From: Timonella corticicola
Lineage (GTDB): Bacteria; Actinomycetota; Actinomycetes; Actinomycetales; Cellulomonadaceae
Direction of reading: 5' to 3'
Assembly: GCF_042683685.1 (NCBI RefSeq)
Contig: NZ_JBHUOP010000002.1
Coordinates: forward strand, 186,001 to 250,000
DNA length: 64,000 nucleotides
Shown here: positions 52,502 through 60,542 of the stretch, piece after piece
Position numbering within the stretch: the stretch's first letter is position 1
How the letters are laid out: every line of letters begins with the position of its first letter
The notes under the pieces: model-generated
Seen by the model: only the letters and a program-made list of their open reading frames with translations
What the model was told of the DNA's origin: nothing
Databases searched by the model: none
Translations under genes and position numbers: made by a program

Positions 52502-52831
52502 CTACTGAGTCTTTTGTGGAGGCTCCTCCACGCCGTGGCTACGGAGCCTTGGTCCCTCACCGTCGAACGTGGCGGTCACCCTCTGCTGTGCGCCGCCCCT
52601 GTATTTCACGCTTCGCAGACGACGGCTCATGAACACGAGCAGCAACACGAGAGTGACGGCCACTCCGAAAGTCACCAAAAAGCCCTGGAGTCCCGGGGAG
52701 ACATCGTATTCGGTCAGGTCCGAACGCAACTGGTCCTCCGGTCGGGGCACTCCGGCAGTTTCGGTCGCGGTCGGCTCAGGTGAGGTCTCAGTCTCAAACA
52801 CGAGGACCCCATTAACAAGTGCGGCGTTCAT
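52502..52831 (-). CDS. Small single-pass membrane protein downstream of mca (109 aa)
   Basis: Negatively charged outside segment with a Pro/Thr/Glu run (ETETSPEPTATETAGVPRPE), one membrane helix (about 50-70, FLVTFGVAVTLVLLLVFM), then a basic cytoplasmic tail with TATFDGEGPRLRSHGVEEPP. It starts within the mca stop (ATGA overlap), so translation is coupled to Mca. The same kind of small membrane protein sits beside mca in many Actinomycetota; function unknown. Confidence 0.85.
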   Translation of the reverse strand: MNAALVNGVLVFETETSPEPTATETAGVPRPEDQLRSDLTEYDVSPGLQGFLVTFGVAVTLVLLLVFMSRRLRSVKYRGGAQQRVTATFDGEGPRLRSHGVEEPPQKTQ

Positions 52832-53742
52832 GATCCTTCACTTACGTTGTTGGTCGCGATACCCGCGAACAGATCGGTTTCTGGCAGTTGCGTCTCCACG
52901 CGAGACACGCCAAGTTCGTACTCCTCAAACGGCCACACCTGTGCTTCGAGTTCCCGAGGGACGGCAAAGAAGAATCCGTTCGGGTCAATCTGCGTGGCGT
53001 GAGCCCGCAAGGCATCGTCGCGCTGTGAGAAGTATTGCGCACAGTGAATCTGTGTGGTCACGGGCCGTTCCGGCAGTTCGCGTGCTTCGCGCGCCTCAAC
53101 CCACGAGCCATAGGGCGACTCGAGTCCGGCGGCGACCATCGCCTGGTGCAGAGTCGAGATACGCGCAAGCGAGAAATCGTGGTTGTAATAGAGCTTGGCC
53201 ACTTCCCACGGCTCGCCCGCACCCTCGTACGCAGACGCGTCACCAGCCTTATCGAAAGCCTCCTTCGCCACCACATGGGTCATGATGTGGTCTGGATGCG
53301 GGTATCCCCCACTCGGGTCATAGGCAGTCATGACGTGAGGTTTGAACTCGCGGACAACCTCAACGAGCGCACGCGCCGTCACCTCCAACGGCTGCAACGC
53401 GAAACAACCATCCGGCAGCGGCGGAAGCGGGTCGCCCTCGGGCAACCCCGAGTCCACGAAGCCCAACCAGTGGTGCCGCACGCCAAGCGCGGCAGCGGCT
53501 GCACGCATCTCGCCCTCGCGGACCTCGCGCATGGGTTCAAGCTCGGGAATGTCCCTGCCATAGTGCGGGTTAAGGACGCTTCCCCGCTCGCCACCCGTGC
53601 AACTCACCACGAGCACCTCGTAGCCAAGCGCCGCATACTTCGCAGTCGTCGCAGCACCCTTGCTCGACTCGTCGTCGGGGTGTGCGTGCACGGCCATGAG
53701 CCGCAGCGGCTCGGGTGCGGGCGATGTTGGCGAACTGCTCAA
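52828..53742 (-). CDS. mca: Mycothiol S-conjugate amidase
   Basis: LmbE/PIG-L fold zinc amidase of 304 residues: zinc motif AHPDDESSKG near the N-terminus, VSCTGGERGSVLN, GFVDSGLPEGDPLP, and YDPSGGYPHPDHIMTH with the second zinc His. Mca cleaves S-conjugates of mycothiol so that electrophiles and antibiotics can be exported as mercapturic acids. The short mycothiol-pocket features place it as Mca over MshB. TTG 53742 with AGGAGG 8 bases upstream is the start. It shows the organism makes mycothiol. Confidence 0.94.
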   Translation of the reverse strand: MSSSPTSPAPEPLRLMAVHAHPDDESSKGAATTAKYAALGYEVLVVSCTGGERGSVLNPHYGRDIPELEPMREVREGEMRAAAAALGVRHHWLGFVDSGLPEGDPLPPLPDGCFALQPLEVTARALVEVVREFKPHVMTAYDPSGGYPHPDHIMTHVVAKEAFDKAGDASAYEGAGEPWEVAKLYYNHDFSLARISTLHQAMVAAGLESPYGSWVEAREARELPERPVTTQIHCAQYFSQRDDALRAHATQIDPNGFFFAVPRELEAQVWPFEEYELGVSRVETQLPETDLFAGIATNNVSEGS

Positions 53743-53889
53743 CTCGTAAACCTCCTATGATTGTGTGGTGTGTGCACATACTTTCGCGGTTAACGCGTGC
53801 AAACGACCCACTCACACGAGGGTAGTCGATAAAATGCGTTAGCGGCCCATAGTTCGCAAACAAATAGATCACCCTTACGAAAGGCTCCC

Positions 53890-54339
53890 GTGAGCAACGA
53901 GTACTACACCGACGAGTACGAGGAAGAAGAGGAAATCATCCTCGCCTCGGCTCCTCCAGCCGGACGTTCGGGCACCCTGACCCCCGGTGGCCGCAAGTTT
54001 GCCATCACGCTTGGAGCGCTCGCAATCCTGCTCGCGGTTGTCTACATCGCGTGGAGCGTGTGGACCGTACCCACGATCCGCGGCAAAGACGTCGGCTTCA
54101 AGATCATCGATGCCGAGGTCACGGAATTCACGTTCGATGTGGCAAAGCCACAGAACATGACCGTCATCTGTTCGATCGACGCACTCAACCAAAGCCACGC
54201 ACAGGTTGGCACCCGAGACGTCGTGATCGGTCCCGCAGATCGGTTCGAGCAGCGTTTCACAGTAGAGATCCGCACCACCGAACTCCCCGTCTCAGCGACA
54301 GTCCAGACGTGTTTCGCGGCTGAGCAACCAGACCAGTAG
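53890..54339 (+). CDS. DUF4307 family membrane protein (149 aa)
   Basis: Acidic N-terminus (NEYYTDEYEEEEEIIL), one membrane helix (about 38-58), then a ~90-residue outside domain with two cysteines (VICSIDALN, VQTCFAAE). DUF4307 proteins lie between mca and greA in Actinomycetota, as here. GTG 53890 follows AAAGG by 6-7 bases. Function unknown. Confidence 0.88.
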   Translation: MSNEYYTDEYEEEEEIILASAPPAGRSGTLTPGGRKFAITLGALAILLAVVYIAWSVWTVPTIRGKDVGFKIIDAEVTEFTFDVAKPQNMTVICSIDALNQSHAQVGTRDVVIGPADRFEQRFTVEIRTTELPVSATVQTCFAAEQPDQ

Positions 54340-54702
54340 CGCCAACCTGTCACAGGTCTGCGGAGCATCGTCGACGGACCGCAAAACGAACACGATAAGC
54401 CTAGAGACTCGGCAATACACACTAGTTTTGCTACACTTGATCCTTTAGCAACCACCTAGTGCTGCTCGAAAACAAAAGACGCCCGCGTGCGATGTCATTC
54501 ACCCCACCGGCTCTATACGAGAACTGTCACCGAACTTCTGTCCGGTGACACTTTCACGAAGAGGACCCTACACGTTCGCTTCGAAGAGTTGGAAGTTGGA
54601 TACCCGTACGAGGGCTCATTGCTTTTATTCGAGGAGTTTCCAGTAACACGTGCCCACCCGGGCGCGACCGGACTAACGTCCTATTCAAGGAAGGAGCGAC
54701 CT
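54340..54702. promoter_or_regulatory. Long leader region of greA
   Basis: 363 bases without a recognised gene. A TACACT hexamer near 54431 could be a -10, giving a ~260-base leader. The greA frame stays open back to 54487, but its residues are unlike GreA, and the GTG at 54703 has the ribosome site. Confidence 0.4.
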
Positions 54703-55185
54703 GTGACCACGTCAACCGTCACTTGGCTCACTCAGGAGGCCCACGACCGTCTCCAGGCTGAACTCGAACACCTCAGCGGGCCCGCTCGCCAAGAGATTAC
54801 GGACCGTATCGCTGCCGCACGCGACGAGGGAGACCTCAAGGAGAACGGCGGCTATCACGCTGCCCGCGAAGAGCAGGCCAAGAACGAGGCTCGCATCCGC
54901 GAACTCACCGAGAAACTCCGCAATGTCCGCATCGGTACCCCAGCTGACGACGGTGTTGTTGAGGCTGGAATGATCGTGACCGCCGAGATGTTCGGCGATG
55001 AGATGGTGTTTCTCCTGGGCTCGCGCGAGATTGGGGAGACCACTGACCTCGATGTTTACTCCGAGCAGTCGCCTCTCGGCGCCGCCATCTCGGGCAAGAA
55101 GGTCGGCGACTCCGCCTCTTACACTGCGCCGAACGGCAAGGAGATCACCGTCAAGATCAAGGATGCCAAGCCATATCAGGGCTGA
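54703..55185 (+). CDS. greA: Transcription elongation factor GreA
   Basis: GTG 54703 follows AAGGAG by 6-7 bases and gives a standard 160-residue GreA. The N-terminal coiled coil carries the acidic tip (AAARDEGDLKENGGYH region with Asp-Glu pairs) that stimulates RNA cleavage by backtracked polymerase. The C-terminal FKBP-like domain ends with the signature SPLGAAISGKKVGDSASYTA. A terminator separates it from convergent rex. Confidence 0.95.
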   Translation: MTTSTVTWLTQEAHDRLQAELEHLSGPARQEITDRIAAARDEGDLKENGGYHAAREEQAKNEARIRELTEKLRNVRIGTPADDGVVEAGMIVTAEMFGDEMVFLLGSREIGETTDLDVYSEQSPLGAAISGKKVGDSASYTAPNGKEITVKIKDAKPYQG

Positions 55186-55208
55186 GTTCTTGTTGTGATT
55201 GACGACGA

Positions 55209-55242
55209 AACGGGTCGGCCCCAGCGATGGGTCCGACCCGTT
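55209..55242. terminator. Bidirectional terminator between greA and rex
   Basis: 14-bp stem with one mismatch (55209-55222 / 55229-55242, AACGGGTCGG... ) and loop AGCGAT, then TTCTTGTTG. Confidence 0.8.
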
Positions 55243-55251
55243 CTTGTTGCG

Positions 55252-55878
55252 TTACGCACCGTTGCGCGCGTGAAGCGCAAGCATCTGCAACTCAACGCCC
55301 AGATCAATCGATCGCACCTCAACGGTTGAGGGCACCTGCAAGACCACGGGCGAGAAGTTCAGTATCTCCTTTGCGCCGCCGCGCACCACAGTATCCGCGA
55401 CCTGCTGCGCCGAGCTTCCCGGCGTCGCAATCACCGCGATGCTCACCTCGTTGGCCGAGATGAACTCCTCAAGTTGGTCATCGTGTAGCACCGAGATACC
55501 GGCGATCTCCTGCCCGACCCGGCCCTCCGCCACATCGAAGATGCCAGCGAGATCGAGACCGCCTCGTCGGAAAGCAGAAGACGCGGCCAATGCCTGACCC
55601 AGGTTTCCCGCACCAACGATCACAAACCTGACCAACTCGGCGCTGCCCAGCGCCTGCCGGAACTCAACGCGCAGAGCAGCCAGATCGTACCCGGCCCCAC
55701 GCACCCCGCTGCTCGCGCCAAGCAGCGACATATCCTTGCGGAACTGGGCGGAACTCACCCCGGCACGCGAAGCCAACTGGGCCGACGACGCGAAGTCGAC
55801 CCCATGCGACACGAGCGAGTCGATGACCCGCAGATACGCTGGCAGGCGCTCCATCGTGGACAACGGAACCTTCTTCAC
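55252..55878 (-). CDS. rex: Redox-sensing repressor Rex
   Basis: 208 residues: winged-helix DNA-binding domain (TMERLPAYLRVIDSLVSHGV, then SSAQFRKDMSLLG, GVRGAGYDL) and a Rossmann NADH-binding domain with VIVGAGNLGQALA and IAVIATPGSSAQQVADT. Rex leaves DNA when NADH/NAD+ rises and controls respiratory and fermentative genes. It is convergent with greA and is read after the glutaredoxin gene on the same strand. I saw no clear Rex operator in the short gap before it. Confidence 0.93.
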   Translation of the reverse strand: MKKVPLSTMERLPAYLRVIDSLVSHGVDFASSAQLASRAGVSSAQFRKDMSLLGASSGVRGAGYDLAALRVEFRQALGSAELVRFVIVGAGNLGQALAASSAFRRGGLDLAGIFDVAEGRVGQEIAGISVLHDDQLEEFISANEVSIAVIATPGSSAQQVADTVVRGGAKEILNFSPVVLQVPSTVEVRSIDLGVELQMLALHARNGA

Positions 55879-55904
55879 ACCGCCCCCTTATCGTGCAGCA
55901 AGCA

Positions 55905-56180
55905 TCATGAGGCGAGGGCACGGCGTAAGCGCGCCTCGTCGATCCGCCAAAAACCCTGCTGCACCCCGTCAACCTCGACCACGGGAACGTAGTCCGAGAA
56001 ACGGGCGATGAGGTCTGCATCCTGATCAATGTCCACAACCTCGTAGGCGACGTTCAACTCGGCACCTATCCGGGCGACGATCTCCAGGGCATCTACGCAC
56101 AGATGGCATCCCTGGCGTGAATACACGACAACGCGGGAGCGACCGTCCGACGTCGAAAAAGAGTGATCTGGATGGCTCAT
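55905..56180 (-). CDS. Glutaredoxin-family protein (91 aa)
   Basis: ATG 56180 is chosen because TAAGAT lies 7 bases upstream (leaderless pattern); the longer frame would begin 12 bases from the divergent gene. Thioredoxin-fold protein with redox motif CHLC in VVVYSRQGCHLCVDALEIV, cis-Pro in FSDYVPVVEVDG. It belongs to the DUF836/glutaredoxin-like group, which usually precedes rex in Actinomycetota. Probable thiol-disulfide role with an unidentified partner. Confidence 0.88.
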   Translation of the reverse strand: MSHPDHSFSTSDGRSRVVVYSRQGCHLCVDALEIVARIGAELNVAYEVVDIDQDADLIARFSDYVPVVEVDGVQQGFWRIDEARLRRALAS

Positions 56181-56187
56181 GACGAAT

Positions 56188-56193
56188 ATCTTA
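56188..56193 (-). promoter_or_regulatory. -10 box of a leaderless promoter for the glutaredoxin gene
   Basis: TAAGAT on the minus strand, 7 bases before ATG 56180. Confidence 0.6.
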
Positions 56194-56204
56194 CGCGGTG
56201 ACAC

Positions 56205-56210
56205 TAGAAT
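56205..56210 (+). promoter_or_regulatory. -10 box of a leaderless promoter for the HAD phosphatase gene
   Basis: TAGAAT 6 bases before GTG 56217. The facing glutaredoxin -10 lies 12 bases away, so the two promoters probably interfere. Confidence 0.65.
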
Positions 56211-56216
56211 GGAAGG

Positions 56217-57098
56217 GTGACTGAGGAAATGACAGGCAGCAGCGAAAGCACTGACGCCTCGCTGACCGGAACAACCTTAGCGCCTGCCGTAAGCAAACCG
56301 AGTTTGTTGAGCCCTTCAGCCGCGCCTCAAGGGGCGAGTGTCGCCGCGTTCTTCGACGTGGACAACACAATCATCCGCGGTGCATCGTCATTCCACCTGG
56401 CCAAAGCGCTGTATCGACGTGGGTTCTTCGGCACCCGGGATATCCTCGCCTTTGCTGTCAAACAGGGTCGTTACCTACTCTTCGGGGAAAATGACGGCGA
56501 CATCGCCGACGTTCGTTCGCGTGCGCTTGGACTCATGAAGGGCCACTCCGTCGCCGAGGTGATCGCAGTCGGTGAAGAGGTGTACGACCAGGTTCTCGCC
56601 AACCGTATCTATGAGGGCACCAAGCGCCTACTCGATCAGCACCTCAGCGCCGGACACCAGGTCTGGCTCATCACCGCGACTCCCGCCGAGGCAGGAGAAC
56701 TCATCGCCCGGCGTTTGGGCGCCACGGGAGCGTTGTGCACCCGCGTCGAGTCCGTGGATGGGTTCTACACCGGGCGGCTCGAAGGCGAGATGATGCACGG
56801 GAAGTCCAAAGCCACCTCGGCCGGCGCCCTGGCCGAGTCGCACGGGATCGATCTGACCGAGTCCTTCGCCTACGGGGACTCCACCAATGACATCCCACTG
56901 CTCAACCTCGTGGGCAATCCCTGCGCGATCAACCCCGACTCGCGCATGCGCAAGCACGCGCAGACGGTTGGCTGGCCCATTCGCGATTTCAGGGGCAAGC
57001 GCCGGGTCGCCCGGCGTAGCCTCACCACCGCGAGCATGACCGGCGGGCTATGGGTTGCTGTCCTCGTGATCAAACGGCTGCTCTCCCGTTCGAAATAG
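56217..57098 (+). CDS. HAD-IB family phosphatase, SerB-like (293 aa)
   Basis: HAD superfamily subfamily IB: motif I FFDVDNTIIRG (Asp nucleophile), a helical cap, motif II LITATPAE, motif III lysine in HGKSKATSAG, motif IV YGDSTNDIPLL. After ~270 a hydrophobic stretch (GGLWVAVLVIKRLL) may anchor it to the membrane. Members act on phosphoserine or lipid-linked phosphates (some are fused to acyltransferases), so the substrate is open. The GTG start with an ideally placed -10 box and GGAAGG touching it supports leaderless translation. Confidence 0.88.
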   Translation: MTEEMTGSSESTDASLTGTTLAPAVSKPSLLSPSAAPQGASVAAFFDVDNTIIRGASSFHLAKALYRRGFFGTRDILAFAVKQGRYLLFGENDGDIADVRSRALGLMKGHSVAEVIAVGEEVYDQVLANRIYEGTKRLLDQHLSAGHQVWLITATPAEAGELIARRLGATGALCTRVESVDGFYTGRLEGEMMHGKSKATSAGALAESHGIDLTESFAYGDSTNDIPLLNLVGNPCAINPDSRMRKHAQTVGWPIRDFRGKRRVARRSLTTASMTGGLWVAVLVIKRLLSRSK

Positions 57099-57272
57099 CC
57101 GCGCCCCTTAACGGCTCAACGAGAACGCAGTTTCGTGCACTCTGCCTCAACAAAACCGCGCCCCTGCTCTCACAGACCAAACGAGAGCACACCCGCTGGA
57201 CGTGACCCGGCTCGTCGGCAATAGAAAATGGCATCTCAAGCCAGCTGCGGCAGACGCCACCTGAAAACAACT

Positions 57273-57302
57273 CAGGCCCGATCCTTAAAAGGATCGAGCC
57301 TG
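57273..57302 (-). terminator. Terminator of the bS22 gene
   Basis: 14-bp stem with one mismatch (57273-57286 / 57289-57302), followed on the minus strand by AGTTGTTTTC. Confidence 0.75.
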
Positions 57303-57320
57303 ATGAAAAAGACTTGAGTG

Positions 57321-57419
57321 TCACTTCTTGTTGCGACGCTGGTGACGCGTCTTACGAAGCAGCTTGCGGTGCTTCTTCTTCGCCATACGCTTGCGGCGCT
57401 TCTTAATGACGGAGCCCAT
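57321..57419 (-). CDS. bS22 / AURKAIP1-COX24 domain small basic ribosomal protein (32 aa)
   Basis: MGSVIKKRRKRMAKKKHRKL then LRKTRHQRRNKK: the conserved tiny protein found as an extra 30S-type subunit in actinobacterial ribosomes and related to mitochondrial AURKAIP1. AGGAA lies 6-7 bases before the ATG, and a terminator follows. Its short length means automated gene finders often skip it. Confidence 0.93.
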   Translation of the reverse strand: MGSVIKKRRKRMAKKKHRKLLRKTRHQRRNKK

Positions 57420-57619
57420 GGTGGTTCCTCACTTTTTGTTGATCTTAACTACGCGTGGAAAAGTCCATTCCCTAGCGTACCTGCTTTTGGGCAATGACTC
57501 GAACTCACACGAGCCTGCCGCATCGGACAGCAGAGCCATAAACGGCTTGATCTCGCGCTTTTGCTTTTCAGACCAGTGAACAAACGCACGGTTTTTAGTG
57601 ACCGACAGGCGAATGTGCG

Positions 57620-58807
57620 CTAAATCTCGTAAGTCATGTCGAGTCCGAGACGCGGATAGATCGCCGACCGCGTGGCCCGAATCGCGCGATCCACCTCGTT
57701 TTCGGGGTTGTACCCGGAATGCCACGGCTTGAAAGTTGCGGATCCGTGGCAGTCGCCGAGCGTCTCGGGCGGAGTGTGGTCTAGGTATTCGTGGATGTAC
57801 TCGCGCCAGGTCTCGGGAGCTGTGATCTCGCAGCCCAGTTCGTTGTGCGTGACCACACCGATGACGTGCGTCCACGCAACGGGAACGACATCCACAACTG
57901 AATATCCACCGCCCCCAAGAGCAAGCCAGCGCCCACCCGCGTACTGGTGGGCGAGTTCGTGCACGAGTTGGGCGGCCTGACGCTGCGCGTCGATCGATAC
58001 GCGTAGATCCGACATGGTGTCGGAGAAGTGAGCGTCACAGCCGTGTTGAGACACGATGAAGTCAGGTCGAAAGGCATCCACAATGTCCGGGAGCACGGCG
58101 TGGAGTGCACGAAGCCACCCCGAGGAATCGGTGCGGGCGGGCAGTGGCAGGTTCACCGCAGTGCCCTCAGCTCCAGGGCCACCGATCTCCGTGACAAAAC
58201 CGGTTCCCGGGAACAGCGATGTCCCCGACTGGTGGATCGAGAACGTCAACACGTTCGGGTCGTCCCAGAACGCGCGTTCGACTCCGTCACCGTGGTGCGC
58301 GTCGAGGTCGATGTACATGACCCGATGGGCGCCCTCGCGTTGGAGTACCCGGATCGCAACAGCCGCGTCGTTGTACACGCAAAACCCCGCAGCACCGTCG
58401 GGCATGGCATGGTGCATCCCGCCCGCCAGGTTGAGCCCGTGTTCGGCCTCACCGCGCCATACCGCCAGCGCCGTGTCTATGGAGCACTGCACCATGCGTG
58501 CGGCGGCATCATGCATTCCTGGGAAACTGGGGTTGTCCTCGGTGCCGAGGCCGCGGTTCTCGTTGGGTTCATCGTGGTCGGCTGCGCGGCGCACGGCCGC
58601 AATGTACTCGGGGCTATGCACGAGGGCGAGTATGTCATCATTGGCCACGCTCGAGGTGAGGATCTGCAGGTCATCCCGCTCCAGCAGCCCCAGGTCCTGC
58701 GCCAGACGCATCGTCAGGTCTAGGCGCACGGGCGACATGGGGTGTCCGAAACCGAAGTTATAGTTCAGCAGGTCCTTCGACCACGAGAGGCTCGCTTGGA
58801 ACGGCAT
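57620..58807 (-). CDS. acuC: Acetoin utilisation protein AcuC / histone deacetylase-like zinc deacetylase (395 aa)
   Basis: Arginase-fold deacetylase: HPMSPVRLDLTM, the charge-relay GGMHHAMPDGAAGFCVYND (His-His), zinc ligands in YIDLDAHHGDGVERAFW and SQHGCDAHFSD (Asp, His, Asp), and LALGGGGYSVVDVVPVAW with the conserved Gly-Gly-Tyr. AcuC removes acetyl groups from acetyl-CoA synthetase and other proteins in bacteria that have been studied. The last ~50 residues are variable. No acs or acetyltransferase gene is nearby. Confidence 0.92.
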   Translation of the reverse strand: MPFQASLSWSKDLLNYNFGFGHPMSPVRLDLTMRLAQDLGLLERDDLQILTSSVANDDILALVHSPEYIAAVRRAADHDEPNENRGLGTEDNPSFPGMHDAAARMVQCSIDTALAVWRGEAEHGLNLAGGMHHAMPDGAAGFCVYNDAAVAIRVLQREGAHRVMYIDLDAHHGDGVERAFWDDPNVLTFSIHQSGTSLFPGTGFVTEIGGPGAEGTAVNLPLPARTDSSGWLRALHAVLPDIVDAFRPDFIVSQHGCDAHFSDTMSDLRVSIDAQRQAAQLVHELAHQYAGGRWLALGGGGYSVVDVVPVAWTHVIGVVTHNELGCEITAPETWREYIHEYLDHTPPETLGDCHGSATFKPWHSGYNPENEVDRAIRATRSAIYPRLGLDMTYEI

Positions 58808-58892
58808 ACCTCACCATATCCCGCTCTACGTCACATTTAAAAAACGTGGCCGGGTACTGGGATTGGCTCAGTCTGGTGAGGTGCCTCCCTGT

Positions 58893-59049
58893 TCGATGGG
58901 CTGAAATTGGTCCGGGTGCGCACACATTGTATGCGCACCCGGACCAATTTCAGCCCATCGACTTTAGGGACGTGAAAAGGCCAGACCATACTCAGGCCGA
59001 AACGCTGGGCGGTGCGGTGACACGGGGAACCAGCCGACTCGTCGCCAAT
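58893..59049 (+). repeat. ~155-bp element with a 29-bp-arm palindrome, copy 1
   Basis: CGATGGGCTGAAATTGG... (from 58894) pairs perfectly with ...CCAATTTCAGCCCATCG (ending 58962) around CACATTGTA. About 85 further bases, ending in the inverted ATTGGCGACGAG core (59038-59049), also match the copy at 61417-61573. It lies between acuC and the potassium system. Confidence 0.88.
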
Positions 59050-59165
59050 CACTCATCTGTGAACAGACGGGCGCGCCTATCTTTGCAAACGGCGCATGGG
59101 ACCGGTGCGCGGGAGTAGCATTTAGGTGGTTCAACACGCTGTCGAGTCAGAAAGAGGAGGGGCCG

Positions 59166-60542
59166 ATGGCTTCGCTGATGATGACTCGCCTGTGGGCTGG
59201 GCGTGAGTTTGTGGACAGGATCGCGCGTCAATCCCCGGCCAGGCTCGCACTGACTGTTTTCGCAGGCGTGATCCTCGTCTTCACGGCCCTGCTGAGCCTT
59301 CCAGCGGCCACGGCGAGCGGGGAACGGGCACCGTTCATCGATGCCCTGTTCACTGCCACCTCAGCGGTGTGCGTGACGGGTCTGACCACCGTTCCCACGG
59401 GCGTGTACTGGTCCTCCTTTGGCCAAGCCATCATCCTCGTGGGCATCAAGGTGGGTGGCCTCGGCGTGATGACGCTCGCCTCGATCCTCGGTCTCGCTGT
59501 GACACGACGGCTCGGGCTGACGGCGCGCCTGCTCACCGCCTCGGAGACCAAGACAACGCGACTCGGTGAGGTGGGTTCCCTCATCCGCGTGGTCATCATC
59601 ACCTCGACCTCCCTGGAACTCGCGATTGCCACGCTCCTGCTCCCCCGCTTCCTGTATCTCAACGAGACAATCGGCGAGGCTGCCTGGCATTCGGCGTTCT
59701 ACGCGGTTTCCGCATTCAACAACGCAGGCTTCGTACCGACCGCCCACGGACTCGTGCCACATGGTTCAGACTGGATGCTTCTCGTCCCGATCATGCTCGG
59801 CATGTTTGTCGGCGCACTCGGCTTCCCGGTGATCTTGAATGTTGCCCGCCGACGCTCAAAGTTCTCCCGATGGTCTTTGCACGCGAAACTCACCGTGGTC
59901 ACATCGAGCATTCTGGTCCTCGTGGCCTGGACCTGGTACCTGATCGCCGAGTGGACGAACCCGCTCACCCTCGGGCCGCTGGGGTGGGGGCAGAAGCTGC
60001 TGTCGAGCGCGTTCCTTGCGTTCATGCCCCGTTCCGGCGGCTTTTCCACGATGGACCCATCAGGCCTGCATGAGGCATCGTGGCTGATAACCGATGCGCT
60101 GATGTTTGTCGGTGGCGGTTCCGCGTCGACGGCTGGCGGCATCAAGGTATCCACCTTGGCGGTGCTCATGCTCGCCATCGTCGCTGAGGCGCGCGGCGAT
60201 CAGGATGTCGACACGTTTGGTCGACGTATCCCCCGCGATTCCCTGAGACAGGCCGTTGCCGTCACCTTTGTGGGAGCCACCATCGTGCTGGTGTCGTGTC
60301 TGATTCTCCTTGAGATCACGGGCCTGACACTGGACGTGGTGTTGTTTGAGGTCATCTCGGCGTTCGGCACGGTGGGACTCTCCACCGGCATCACGAGTGA
60401 GATCCCGACCTCTGGCCAATATGTGCTGGTTGCACTGATGTTTGTGGGTCGTGTGGGTACGATGACGTTGGGTGCTGCGTTGGCTCTGCGAAGCCGCCGC
60501 CGCGTAATCCGACTCCCCGAGGAGAGGCCGATCATTGGCTAG
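59166..60542 (+). CDS. Potassium uptake channel protein, KtrB/TrkH family (458 aa)
   Basis: Polytopic protein with four membrane-pore-membrane repeats; the selectivity-filter loops are SAVCVTGLTT, SAFNNAGFVP, RSGGFSTMDP and SAFGTVGLSTG. It moves K+ (with or without Na+) inward and is gated by the cytoplasmic partner encoded next, which overlaps it by 8 bases. GAGGAGG lies 5 bases before the ATG. The size is nearer KtrB than the larger TrkH. Confidence 0.93.
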   Translation: MASLMMTRLWAGREFVDRIARQSPARLALTVFAGVILVFTALLSLPAATASGERAPFIDALFTATSAVCVTGLTTVPTGVYWSSFGQAIILVGIKVGGLGVMTLASILGLAVTRRLGLTARLLTASETKTTRLGEVGSLIRVVIITSTSLELAIATLLLPRFLYLNETIGEAAWHSAFYAVSAFNNAGFVPTAHGLVPHGSDWMLLVPIMLGMFVGALGFPVILNVARRRSKFSRWSLHAKLTVVTSSILVLVAWTWYLIAEWTNPLTLGPLGWGQKLLSSAFLAFMPRSGGFSTMDPSGLHEASWLITDALMFVGGGSASTAGGIKVSTLAVLMLAIVAEARGDQDVDTFGRRIPRDSLRQAVAVTFVGATIVLVSCLILLEITGLTLDVVLFEVISAFGTVGLSTGITSEIPTSGQYVLVALMFVGRVGTMTLGAALALRSRRRVIRLPEERPIIG

